The notes beneath the pieces were generated by a model. It saw only the letters and a list, made by a program, of their open reading frames with translations, was not told where the DNA came from and did not search any database. Below are positions 34,547 through 44,515 of a stretch of 64,000 nt of DNA, piece by piece; positions within the stretch are counted from its first letter, which is position 1; every line of letters starts with the position of its first letter. The DNA is from Hymenochaete sp. R1 (taxonomy: Eukaryota > Basidiomycota > Agaricomycetes > Hymenochaetales > Hymenochaetaceae), in NCBI GenBank assembly GCA_019400425.1, contig JAFREE010000011.1:186001-250000 (forward strand). The letters run 5' to 3'. The translations under genes were made by a program, and so were the position numbers.

Positions 34547-35701
34547 ATGTCGGAGACATCGAAGGGTGGTAAGCAATGAGACATCTCTAAATTAACTCCT
34601 ACTGATGCCAGAATAGCTTCCAGAGGCAGCGCAGGAAAGCGCAGGCGTGCTGAGGGCGACATTGGGAATCCTCCCTCACCTAATTCACGCTCTCTTGGTC
34701 CGACGCAAGACTGGGAATGGTTCTCTGCCCTCAGTCACCGTGCTCAAACGTACGTAATCAACTGTTGGAAAATCCACGAGTCGTGTCTCCAACTTCTCGT
34801 ATATGACGGAGACGATGCTGAGAAAGTTGTGGAGTGTCTAAAGGATATCAAGAGAAAGACTCGTACCGGAAATAACCAAAAATATGGATTGAAGAAGAAA
34901 GAAGACATTCCAGATCATCGCATAGGAAACTATGACACTGTTGATGGGATCTATAAAGACTTGCAAAAAATATTCTGCGACACGCCCGTCGATATCAGAA
35001 TGCAAATATTCAAGACGAAGCGGATGACTTTCTGTATGGAAAGGATTGGGACTGTTTCGATGGAGCAGATACAGCTCTTCGTTGATAATCAACACTTCTC
35101 CTACAAGCCACCTTCGTTAAAGACAAAGCACGGTAGCAAAGGTGATTCAGCTAGTGTCCTTCGCAAACATCGTAGACATGCCTATGCCGCATGGATGACT
35201 ATTCTAGGCTCGACTGGAGGTCTCGATGCTATCGAAAGTGAGTGGCAGAGTCTAGATAAGATTGAGCAACGTCTCTCCGGCCAAATAAACTATATTCGCG
35301 GCAACAATAGGAAAAGTCAGCGAAACCTTGACTCGGGCCTAGACAAAGTCGGTGTCCCGGATAATTTTGACTCCGTACATGCCGCGCGGGTGCAACTGGG
35401 TCGTGCCAAGCAGAGTTTAGTGAAGAAGAAAACGTATTTGGATAAAGAGCAGGCGAAGGCCCAGGAATCCCAGGCCTCTGATTTTCATTTGGCTACGGAA
35501 GTCAATCCGGACGCGGAACTGGAGCTGCAACTGGCTCAGTACCATGCCAAGCGACTTGAACTGCTGGGTGAGCTCAAAATGACGCCAGAAGGCGCGATGA
35601 AATCCGCACACGAGTATAGATCTCTTGCTGAAGGAAAGGAGGAGGAAGAGGAGGAGGAAGAGGAGGAAGATGAGCCTGAGCCTGAAGTTGCGCAAGCGTA
35701 G
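34547..35701 (+). CDS. Unnamed helical-duplication family, member A4
   Basis: Two exons, 34547-34568 and 34617-35701, with a 48 bp intron, give 368 residues. The N-terminus has a basic cluster (GKRRRAEGD) and a Pro/Ser stretch ending SRSLGP. Half one: YVINCWKIHESCLQLL, NYDTVDGIYKDLQ, VSMEQIQLFVDNQ (its Y..R element is replaced by IFKTKRMTF). Half two: RHAYAAWMTILGSTGG..EW, NFDSVHAARVQLG, YHAKRLELLGELKMTPEGAM. It ends in a run of Glu (EEEEEEEEEDEPEPEV), an acidic tail not seen in A1 or A2. The intron is needed: taking the nearer acceptor would bring in a stop. The frame is intact. It is flanked by a broken copy upstream and a fragment downstream. Function unknown. Confidence 0.78.
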
Positions 35702-36010
35702 AGAGATCTGGAAAGTTAAATACGGAAAACGAACCCTGGCTTTCATAATTAACCCCATCGCTGTGTTTCCATTCAGCATATTACATTGAATATGTTTAGT
35801 AGACCAGTAAAAGAGAATGTATCCCTACCCGAGCGGGCTTGGACTGGGAGGGTGTGATTCAACGTTTATGGATCCACTACTACGTGCAGTTTGAGACAAT
35901 ATTAATGTGAGTATCCGAGCTCGAATCCTCAATATCTCATCCACGTCATGTATTCAAGTCCCAATCTATAATACACTTAAATGGTTTCCTGCAAACGAAA
36001 TACAAACCCG
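35702..36010. other. Spacer between A4 and fragment A5
   Basis: A4 3' region, including a probable polyadenylation zone. No gene is seen. Confidence 0.35.
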
Positions 36011-36598
36011 TGCCGAAGTCAGTACATTAGGGACCGGCCTCCCAAGCTTTGGTTACCACCGTTTGTAGGTTTTGCAGATGATCTCTACCACATTCGGTGA
36101 GTCCATGACATGCCTCCCTTGTCCTAAAGTTTGCTTACCGCTCTCTACATTATAAGTATTCGCATTTCACCTCGTTGCTCGTTTCTCAAGATTCGTCGTA
36201 GCAATGGCCGCCTACAGTATTTCCGCCTCCACAGCAAGCAGAATGGACGAGGTCATGGGTCGGTTTCAGACACGATGGACAGAGTTCCAAATGACTTTGA
36301 AGCCGTGAATACCACGCAGAAGAATCTGGGCACAGCCAAACAATCTTGAGTGAAAAGGGAAGATTCTTTGATGGCAAAGATGAAGAAATCCGGGAAATCC
36401 CAAGCCTCCAGACCCCACTCGGCTATGGAAATTGGCATGGTCTCGATTCGGGAGGAAACGCTACGAATTTACCACAAGAAGTGTCGTAAACTTTTAGGTG
36501 GTCACAATATGCAGTTAGTGGATGCATTTAGGGTTGCTTGCGAACGTAGAGATTTAGCTGGCAGAAGGGACACGAGCGAGAATCAGCTGGGTGACTAG
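36011..36598 (+). pseudogene. Unnamed helical-duplication family, fragment A5
   Basis: A short match QYIRDRPPKLW at about 36020-36050 recalls the NQHFSYKPPSL segment of A4. From 36260 the frame VPNDFEAVNTTQKNLGTAKQ matches A4 VPDNFDSVHAARVQLGRAKQ and is then cut by a TGA where A4 has leucine. The same frame continues as KSGKSQASRPHSAMEIG and IYHKKCRKLLGGH, the C-terminal Y...R...L block. Almost all of the first half is missing or unrecognisable. Together with A3 and A4 it marks a local array that has partly decayed. Confidence 0.72.
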
Positions 36599-36950
36599 GT
36601 CAAGCATAGACGGGTCTGTACTGGAAACGCTCACAAAGTTTTTGCACTCCGTACTCCTTCCGCACGATTATAATGAGTCTCGTTACCCGTGTAGTTAATA
36701 GCAGCTCTCGGAAATGATATACCTTGCAGTATTTTCAGCAGAATACGATGGAATTGCAGTCAAAGGACGATAGAATAGAAATTAGCCGGAGATATTGAAT
36801 CACCGCATTCGGCAAGTGACTCCCACGAATGCTAGACCGCGTCATTCGAATGAGTTGCATAAGTGCAGTCGCGTACATCTTTCTTTGCTTCGTCCGTCAT
36901 CCCACTTATTTTTTCCTTTGTCGCCTCGTAGGGCATACATAAAGGGATTA
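36599..36950. promoter_or_regulatory. Spacer with UFD1 promoter
   Basis: No gene is seen; the UFD1 promoter should lie here, with a pyrimidine-rich stretch at about 36880-36925 just before the start. Confidence 0.4.
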
Positions 36951-38672
36951 ATGGCAATGGTGTGTACGGATGCCTGATCTTGTACTAAATTGAACATGCT
37001 CAAACCACTTTAGTTCGGCGGAAACGACCCATTCGAGAACCCTGGGGCAGGAAATCTCTTCGCCCAGCTTGCTCAGTATGTAGCCTCAATCACTGTCACA
37101 ATCTATATTGGCTGCTAATGGAACGACGTGCTAGAGGCCTTGGTGGCGGTTATGGCCCAAATGGACCAGCAGGACGTGGATACGACGAATACATGAAGGC
37201 GTACAGCGTGGCCATGCTTCCAAAGCAACGCGAGAACGTTAGTTACGGCGGAAAGAGTATGTAGCCCTCATTCACTACACAGTCTTCCTAATGGCTTACA
37301 GGCTATCTATCCTTCCATGCTCAAAGTTATAATGCCACCTTCTGCGCTGGCGAACCTCTCTAACCTCGACATGGACTATCCATGGATGTTCAAGCTTCGA
37401 AATCCCGCTAACCCAGCTGCATCAACTCACGCGGGTGTGCTCGAGTTCATTGCAGAGGAAGGAGTCGTGCATCTACCATATTGGATGATGAAGTCTTTGA
37501 GACTGAACGAAGGAGACCCGATTCGTATAACTGGTGCCAGGCTGCCCAAGGGGAAGTTCGTCAAATTGCAAGCGCAGAGCGTGCATTTCCTTGAGATCTC
37601 AGACCATAAGACTGTGTGAGTGATCAACTGATCTGCATTATCTGCTGGTCGCCAATCTGACGAGCTTGTTAATAGTTTGGAACAGGTCTTTCGCCACTTC
37701 TCCGCGCTCACACAGGGTGATATCGTAGAGATTTGGTACAATGGGATTGTCTTCGACCTTCTAGTCATGGAGACCGTTCCAGGCGGTGAAGGCATTAGCA
37801 TTGTCGACACCGATCTTGAGGTCGACTTTGCCCCGCCTGTAGGGTACAAGGAGCCTGAAAGACCAAAGGCTGCGCCACCGTCCACGATGGCCTCGAAGCT
37901 TAAAATCGATTTAAACGGTTCGACGCCAGGGAACTCGAGGCCTGGATCGGCTCTGTCAGGTGCGTTTGCGGGCGCGTCGACGGCTGGCGGAGATGCGAAT
38001 GTGTCGAAAGGAGGGGAAGCTTGGGAGGCGTTCAAGGGTAAAGGCGAGACGCTCAGCGGGAGGAAGACGAAAGGAAGAGGGATCAGCCAGAAAGGTGCGC
38101 AGGGTTTGCCCGAAAGCAGCAAGGTGTATCGAACTGAGTATGTACCATCCGATCACTCTTTCATCATTCCTTTTCCCAACTTCTTACCTACGTCGTTATT
38201 TCTCGCACTTAGTAAGAAGCGAATTGTCACGAATGACACACTTGACTCTGGCTCGAACGCTCCAGCGCCGCTCAACCTCCCATTCGGCAAACTTTTCTTC
38301 GGTTTCCGCCACACTCCTTTCATCCCTTCCAACGCCAACACCAACGCAAGTACCAATAACACAGCCGATAGCGCACAAGCAACATTCGTTGGAGCTGGTA
38401 ATACGCTCTCCGGACGTGACCTGCCTTCCGCTGCGAAAGGGAAGGGTAAAGAGAAAGAGAACGACGGCGCGAATGTAAGTAAGGATTGGGGCACGGGTCA
38501 GTCGCTTGGTGGAACGGGCGGTTCAAGGGGACCACCATCGTCTGGTGGATCGAGACCGTCGAGAGCTCTTGGTCGCAGTTCTCGTGGGCCCAAGACTCAA
38601 CGCGACCGTAGTCCGACACCAGATTGGGGAGTGGATGACGACGATGAGATTATCTACGTAGATAGTGATTGA
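36951..38672 (+). CDS. UFD1: Ubiquitin fusion degradation protein 1
   Basis: Five exons (36951-36959, 37014-37075, 37135-37256, 37327-37615, 37676-38672) give 492 residues. UFD1 with NPL4 is the ubiquitin-binding cofactor of the CDC48/p97 segregase in ER-associated and nuclear protein turnover. The first coding exon is only 9 bp (Met-Ala-Met). Then come FGGNDPFENPGAGNLF, YDEYMKAYSVAMLPKQ, GGKIIMPPSALANLS, FKLRNPANPAASTHAGVLEF and VHLPYWMMKSLRLNEGDPIR of the double-psi barrel. Next are LEQVFRHFSALTQGDIVEI and VVETVPGG-type GEGISIVDTDLEVDF. The Gly/Ser-rich C-terminus ends VDDDDEIIYVDSD. The acceptor of exon 4 was set at CAAAG/TTATAATG to give GGKIIMPP. An optional intron near 38140-38215 inside the last exon cannot be ruled out. 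Confidence 0.93.
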
Positions 38673-38815
38673 GCATTTCTTTAATTCATGAAACACATCG
38701 TTTGTTTAAAAATTTTCGTGACTTAAAACGATCATGTGGCAATTTCATGGTAATGCAATCCTGAACAATTGAATTGAATGAGGATAAAACAAAAATAAGC
38801 TGGCTACCCGTGCTA
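38673..38815. other. Convergent spacer UFD1 / tRNA-Phe with Pol III terminator
   Basis: UFD1 3' region. On the minus strand the run TTTTTG at 38790-38795, about 20 bp past the tRNA, fits a Pol III terminator. Confidence 0.5.
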
Positions 38816-38888
38816 TGCCACAACCCCGGATCGAACGGGGGACCTTTAGAACTTCAGTCTACTGCTCTCCCAATTGAGCTATTGCGGC
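38816..38888 (-). tRNA. tRNA-Phe (anticodon GAA), no intron
   Basis: A 73-base gene folds into a full cloverleaf. Acceptor arms are GCCGCAA and TTGTGGC with one G-T pair, the D arm is GCTC/GAGC, the anticodon loop is CTGAAGT with anticodon GAA, and the T arm is CCCCG TTCGATC CGGGG. The discriminator base is A. The top anticodon-stem pair (27-43) is G-A, a mismatch, while the other four pairs hold. The internal promoter boxes TAGCTCAATTGGG and GTTCGATCCGG are intact. Confidence 0.93.
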
Positions 38889-39151
38889 ACATAAGATTAG
38901 TAAATAATAAATTATATATTACAACTGAATGCTTAAAAACGTTACCACGAATTGTGTGTGAAGTCATTCAGAACATTTTGAAGGCTATCTGCATACGCAT
39001 ACATTTAGAGGTCATTGTGTGCACGATGGATGAAATTGAAGTAATCTTTGCTCTGCGGATACGGTAGCTAGTTTGCATTGTTCTCAAACCCAACAAATCA
39101 CAATCGCTTATTAACTATGCATCTATCATCCTTTCCCTCTTAATTTCTCTC
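38889..39151. promoter_or_regulatory. Divergent spacer tRNA-Phe / F-box-like gene
   Basis: AT-rich, including aataataaattatatatt just upstream of the tRNA. No gene is seen. Confidence 0.35.
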
Positions 39152-40906
39152 ATGCCCCTTTCCCCCTCCGAAAATGGGTCCAGTATCCCGCCAGCGCACC
39201 TAGCACACCTTCCCTCTCTAAATGTGCAAGTGCCCTGCAAAACTGCGTCCGACGCCCTGCTAGCGTCTCTCAGCGTCGAGTGGGATCGAATCCCGCGTGG
39301 CGGGACCCACCCAGGCCTTGACCCAGAAGTCCTTGACGCCATCCTCACACTCTTTCATACACACTCGTTTGACTCAAAGGAAGTTACGTTTAAAAATGCG
39401 CAGGAGGTGCAGGAACATATCGTGAATGAGAGGCAGAAGATTGCGGCGAAACGCTCTGTGAAAACTTCCTCGCCGTCGCCGTCAGCATCGATCACCAAAG
39501 CCTGCTCTTTGTTAAACATTGCTTCGGAAACTTCCGAGCGCTCCCCAATCTCTGCCAGACTTACTACTGAAACCGACAATCATAGATTCTTTGGGATGCC
39601 GCCTGTCATCCTCGATCTCGTTGCCCAGCGATTAGGCAACGAACTTCACCCGCTCGCCCGCCAAGTCGAATGGGACATCAGCGTCTTCTTCGGAAACAAC
39701 AACGGCGGGATCTCCCCGCGCGAACAGGACCTTCTCTCCATGTCCCTCGTACATCGTAGTTGGACCGAACCCGCCACACGCGCCCTCCGTTCTCGTGCCG
39801 TCCTAAAGGGCGGAAGACAGCTTGCGTCCTTCGTGCGAAGTCCGCGAAACGGTCCGTGGATACGTGAGCTGTACTTCAAAGCATCCGCGAATCCTGCAGC
39901 GCAAGGTGAAGACGTCGTGAGCACCGTCAAGATGCTTGGAACGCTCCTTGCACAGACGCCGAATTTGAAGAGGCTCGCGGTGCGGACGGGTCCGATGGCA
40001 ACTTTGACGGGTGAGGTGCTGGATGACGCATTCCGCGGTGTCATGGATGCGCTTGCTAACATGGAAGAGCTAGAATCACTTTGGCTGCTTCATGAACAGG
40101 GTAATGTCTTTTGCCTGCCGAGACTCTGTAAAGCCATCTCTGGTCTTCGCACGCTCAAGAAGCTTGATATTCGGAATTGGGTCCAAGGTCCCGGTGAAGG
40201 CCCGGAGCTTGATTCCAAAATGGCTCGGCTTCTTGCTGAAACGCCTAGTCCCCGTAACATCACGACTCTTTCCATCGTTCACTGTGGAGGAAGCGACATA
40301 ACTCAAGGTCTTGTTACTTGGCTCCTGAAAAGAGACCCCCAAAATTCTGCACTCAGACATCTGGAGATCCACTCTAAGGACTTCCTATACGGATGGGGCA
40401 CGGTCAGACCTGTTGACCCAGAGTCAAATCCTGAACCATGGCCTCTTCATCGCGCGCTTGCACCCTTCATGTCGCGAATCAGGACAATCCGTATCCACTG
40501 CACTCCAACGGGTATAGGCAGCACACCAGATCTACTCCGTTCCGCGACGAGTCTGCAAAAGTTGTCAGTCATCGGTGGATCTGGATTGACACACATAGCG
40601 CAGGACGATGATAGCAACATCCCAGATAGCATCGAGTTCCTCCATGCACACTTCTCCATCTACCCGGCTACCGCTTCGAGGCTCCGACAGAGCTTAGGCA
40701 ACAGGGAGTGCATGCCCAGGCTGCGGTCCCTAAAGCTGACAAAGGACCCGTTGAGTTTCTATGATAATACTGTCTTGCCTGGTGAGAGGGGCGTGATGCA
40801 AGATGACTGGCAGGTGGACGAGGTCAAGCAACTGTGCCGGGACCGGAACATCGCGTTTGACAATGACTATGCGTTCCTGTCGTTCGAAGAACTCTGTAGC
40901 TTGTAG
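39152..40906 (+). CDS. F-box-like / leucine-rich-repeat-type protein
   Basis: Single-exon gene of 584 residues from MPLSPSENGSS. Residues near 150-215 resemble the F-box region common in basidiomycetes: GMPPVILDLVAQRLG, then a spacer, then LLSMSLVHRSWTEPATRALR. C-terminal to it come irregular leucine-rich repeats (MLGTLLAQTPNLKRLAV, LANMEELESLWLLHEQG, ISGLRTLKKLDIRNW, ITTLSIVHCGG, ALRHLEIHS, TSLQKLSVIGGSGLTHI). Such proteins usually serve as substrate adaptors of SCF ubiquitin ligases; basidiomycetes carry many. Its own substrate is unknown. The N-terminal 140 residues have no known domain. The frame is open and codon use looks like that of neighbouring genes. Confidence 0.75.
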   Translation: MPLSPSENGSSIPPAHLAHLPSLNVQVPCKTASDALLASLSVEWDRIPRGGTHPGLDPEVLDAILTLFHTHSFDSKEVTFKNAQEVQEHIVNERQKIAAKRSVKTSSPSPSASITKACSLLNIASETSERSPISARLTTETDNHRFFGMPPVILDLVAQRLGNELHPLARQVEWDISVFFGNNNGGISPREQDLLSMSLVHRSWTEPATRALRSRAVLKGGRQLASFVRSPRNGPWIRELYFKASANPAAQGEDVVSTVKMLGTLLAQTPNLKRLAVRTGPMATLTGEVLDDAFRGVMDALANMEELESLWLLHEQGNVFCLPRLCKAISGLRTLKKLDIRNWVQGPGEGPELDSKMARLLAETPSPRNITTLSIVHCGGSDITQGLVTWLLKRDPQNSALRHLEIHSKDFLYGWGTVRPVDPESNPEPWPLHRALAPFMSRIRTIRIHCTPTGIGSTPDLLRSATSLQKLSVIGGSGLTHIAQDDDSNIPDSIEFLHAHFSIYPATASRLRQSLGNRECMPRLRSLKLTKDPLSFYDNTVLPGERGVMQDDWQVDEVKQLCRDRNIAFDNDYAFLSFEELCSL

Positions 40907-41253
40907 TCATCCCGCTGTATTAGTAGTAGCCTATGCGTTATTCCTCACCAACCAATGCTATACGGAAGTAATTTAAAAAGTGCAAATTGACAGACCTGAA
41001 TATCAGTATAGCTCGATATCACGCCGTTACGAGGTACAGGAAAGGATCGAGGAGCTTCAGCGTGTTGTTTTCCTTGAATTTCCATCGATATTTCTTCAAC
41101 TTGACGCCTTCACTTGTGAAGTAAGTGCGAGAGCGTGGACTCGAGCAAACCTCTCTGCTAAATTGAAATTATGTAAGCAATAGATCGACGTTTTTTGCCC
41201 AGAAACGGCGAGGGCCAGGGAGTTGATGCTCTCATTCACATTCGCGACTTTGA
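40907..41253. promoter_or_regulatory. Spacer with BCS1 promoter
   Basis: No gene is supported; holds the 3' end of the F-box-like gene and the BCS1 promoter. Confidence 0.35.
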
Positions 41254-42981
41254 ATGAGTTCAAACATTTCGACGCCAACGCCGAGCACAATCCACAATAA
41301 TGACCCATTCAAGGTATCGGAGCGTCTGGACGAATCTTCCACGTCTGTACTGAGCACTGGAGACAATGGTGCAGGAAGCAGATGGAGAAGTACCCTGACT
41401 GATACGTTCGGGGACAAGTGAGCTCATTATCGTTTCTGGTCATCCTTTAAAAGTACTCACGGAAATAAACTCATTTGCGACATGTTCTCTGGCGACGTTC
41501 TCTTTCTCAATATGAAGCCCATATTTCAATGCGGGCTTTGGTCTCATGGCTACCGGAGTCGTCCTGACTGCCCTCCGTCGAGGTGTTGTACTGGGTGCAG
41601 GTGCTCTCCAGAGACGTCTTCTCGTGTCCCTGGAAGTATCAAACCGAGATAGAGCCTATGCCTGGGTTCTTCAATGGATGGCTCTTCAACAACAACAGAT
41701 GCAGCAAAGGACAGGAACTAATTTACTTGCACGCCTAGCACCAAAGAGTGAAACTCTGAGCGTCGAGACGCGTGTTCAGACGCATCGGAACGGAAGTGCG
41801 AGCGTCGGGTTTGACCTCGTTGCGGGGCCGGGAACACACTGGATTCGGTACTGTGGTGCTTGGATGCAAGCTAAACGAGAACGGGATGTCAAGTCTCTTT
41901 CTCTTTCTGCCCCGGCTTCGAATGTCGTTTCGGGAGGTCCTTCCGGCTCTGGAAGCGGCGTTTGGGAGACGGTGACTTTGACGACGCTCAGGAAGGACGC
42001 GTATCTGTTCAATCAGATGTTGAGCGAGGCGAGGGACGCTGCGATGCATGCACAGGAGGGCAAGCTCATGCTGTATATCGCATGGGGGACGGAATGGAGA
42101 CCGTTCGGACCGCCAAGGAGAAAGAGAGCTTTGGGAAGTGTTGTTCTGCATGAGGGTCTTGCAGAGAAGATCGAAACTGACGTGAAGTCATTCCTTGGGA
42201 GGAGAAAGTGGTACGCAGATCGAGGTCAGTTGTCTCAACACGCCCTACGTAATGCAGCTACTGATTTTTCAAAGGTATACCCTACAGGCGTGGGTATCTT
42301 CTGCACGGACCGCCTGGCTCGGGCAAATCTTCATTTATTCAAGCGCTTGCAGGGGCTCTAGACTACGATATCTGCCTTCTAAACCTGTCTGAACGTGGGC
42401 TTGGCGACGACAAGCTCACTCACTTGTTGTCGAATGTTGCAGAAAGAAGTATCGTCCTGATTGAAGATATCGATGCGGCGTTCAATAAGAGGGTTCAAAC
42501 AAGTGAAGACGGGTAAATCTGATTCCTTGCCTTTGCTCTATTACTGTTCCTGACTATATAATTACGCAGATATCAGTCGTCTGTCACATTCTCCGGCTTT
42601 CTCAATGCACTGGACGGCGTCGCCTCCGGCGAGGAGCGCATTGTCTTCATGACAACCAACCACTTGGATAGACTGGATCCTGCTCTCATTCGACCTGGCA
42701 GAGTTGATGTGCTGGAGCATGTTGACGATGCATTACCAGAGCAGGCGAAGAGGCTATTTGTCAGGTTCTATCGGGGAAACCCTGAGGCTGAAGTTTCTTC
42801 TGAAGGACATATAAGCGACGAAGAAGTGGAGAGGTTAGGTGCTGAGGTTCAAAGGATTGTGAGAGAGGAAGCCGGCAAGGGAAGGAGAGTAAGTATGGCT
42901 GCATTGCAGGGGCTGTTCATTAGGAGTGGACCGAGGGATGCTGTCAGACATACCCCGTCTTTGTTCTTAGCCAGACAATAG
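41254..42981 (+). CDS. Mitochondrial BCS1-type AAA ATPase
   Basis: Four exons (41254-41417, 41518-42224, 42275-42512, 42570-42981) give 506 residues. The BCS1 N-terminal domain is present: [19 protein letters not shown] with the single membrane segment, [18 protein letters not shown], and [16 protein letters not shown]. The AAA domain has [20 protein letters not shown] (Walker A), [12 protein letters not shown] (Walker B), [37 protein letters not shown]. True BCS1 inserts the Rieske protein into complex III; fungi also have several BCS1-like paralogues, so orthology is not certain. The first donor and acceptor were chosen to give [10 protein letters not shown] short Ser/Gly insert (about 41900-41960) lies between SLSLS and WETV. 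Confidence 0.88.
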
Positions 42982-43092
42982 CCTTCACGTCTGTTCATTC
43001 ACTTTCCCGAATGATGAGCCCATCTCAGGAAAAGTACATATAGCACATACAAATCTAGTAATGCATACAACGGAATATAATGAAATCCACAA
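42982..43092. other. Convergent spacer BCS1-type / BUD23
   Basis: About 111 bp between stop codons; both polyadenylation sites must overlap or be very close. Confidence 0.4.
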
Positions 43093-44408
43093 TCAGAACA
43101 CAGGTCGTCGTTTTCTTCCGGTGAATTTTGAGTCGTTCGGCACACTTTCTTTTCCGCGTTGGCGATACAACTGCAACGCAACGACATACAAATGTTCAGC
43201 AAGTAAGCCAGAGATGAGAATCAATCGGAGATACTGACCTCTTTCTTCCGTAAAATCCAATCCTTCGAGTTTGGATCTTTGTCCTTCCCTTTCCTCTTCC
43301 CACTTTTGTCCCTCTTCCTCTCCTTCTCCCTCCGCCTCTCGAACACAACCCTCTTGCCACCCTCTCCCTCCACATCGCCTTCCAGACCCCTCGGAACCTC
43401 TGCCTTCCCGCTTTCCCCGCTCGCTTCCGACCCAGGATACACCCCACTTCCCACAAACAGACACAAGAATACCTTCCGCGCCTTCTTCGAGTTCGGATAG
43501 TCCACCACCACACCACCTCCGAAACCCGCACGCTGGGCGGTGCGAGTAACGAGCGTGAGTTGGTCGTCGGAAGAAGGGTAGAATTGGAGTATAGCACGGG
43601 AAGGGGTACGAAGGGCCGCGTGAAGGGTTGTGAAGAAGCGGGAGAGGCGAAGGGGCGGGGAGGAGGTTGGGTGGGATGTTTCGGCATTGAGGAGCCATTG
43701 GAGAGCTGAGATGCTGGACATTGGGAGGTTTGTTGAGATTGGTATGATGGCGTAGAAAGAAAGATATTTTGTACCTTATTGCTCCGTCGAAGGAGCCTGG
43801 ACGGAAGCCGAAGCCTTGTCCAGCGTCATGAAGGAACAGGTCACCCTCTACTTCCCGTTCGAGTGCAACCTCTGAGACGAAAGGAGTGAATCAAGATTGA
43901 AGCCAGCACCATCAGCGTCCGGTCCAGAGCTCAGTCACATAAGACTCACCAAGCATACTCGGTGCAACATCCACCCCAACCCAGAAATGGCCCATTTCAT
44001 CCAAGATTTCACCACTCAATCCCGATCCGCAACCGATGTCCAGTAGGAACTTTGGACCAGAGTCCGAAGGTAAATTGAGAAGCTCTAATGCTCTATGGGT
44101 CATTTCGGACTGAATCTGCTGTATGCGTGTGCTGTAAGAAAATAGTCGGCCAAGGTGGTAGGCATCATGTCCCAGTAACAGATCCGATTTGTGTGGTTTG
44201 AGTTGACGTTGAGTGATCGAACGGCGTAGTAACCTGAGTGAGACCTTGCATAAATTTTGAGAGAAGCACCGAGCACGCACTTGTTCGTGTACTTCTTGGC
44301 CTCTGAATCGCCATAATACTGCACAGTCTATATGTGAGCTCGCCACCCTCATAGTTCGAAAATAAAACGCACAATTTCCGGAGGTGCAACGAGTTCTGGT
44401 CGTGACAT
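43093..44408 (-). CDS. BUD23: 18S rRNA (guanine-N7) methyltransferase
   Basis: Multi-exon gene starting at ATG 44408 (MSRPELVAPPEI). The S-adenosylmethionine fold shows YYGDSEAKKYT, RALELLNLPSDSGPKFLLDI with the GCGSGLSGE loop, and WVGVDVAPSMLG. Next comes LEREVEGDLFLHDAGQGFGF, then SISALQWLLNAE, FFTTLHAALRTPSRAILQFY and AGFGGGVVVDYPNSKKARK. The basic tail KSGKRKGKDKD, then SKFTGRKRRPVF, is diagnostic of BUD23, which makes m7G in 18S rRNA with TRM112 during 40S maturation. Inner borders were taken from the family sequence rather than verified one by one. Length and order are normal for the family. Confidence 0.92.
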
Positions 44409-44515
44409 GATGTACGTTGGTTGAGAGTACCTCAAAGCATCAAGCCGGCTTGTCCGCGCGAGTCCTTGGACTTGGGACCGGAAATTTCATTCTCCCTTAT
44501 ACCACGACCATAATT
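44409..44515. promoter_or_regulatory. Bidirectional promoter, BUD23 / RCL1
   Basis: 107 bp between divergent start codons of two small-subunit processing factors. No specific site is recognised. Confidence 0.6.

Noticed and set aside
43093..43698. Alternative frames across the 3' half of BUD23 as separate proteins
   Set aside because: Only one frame matches the BUD23 family; the others are GC-rich shadows.
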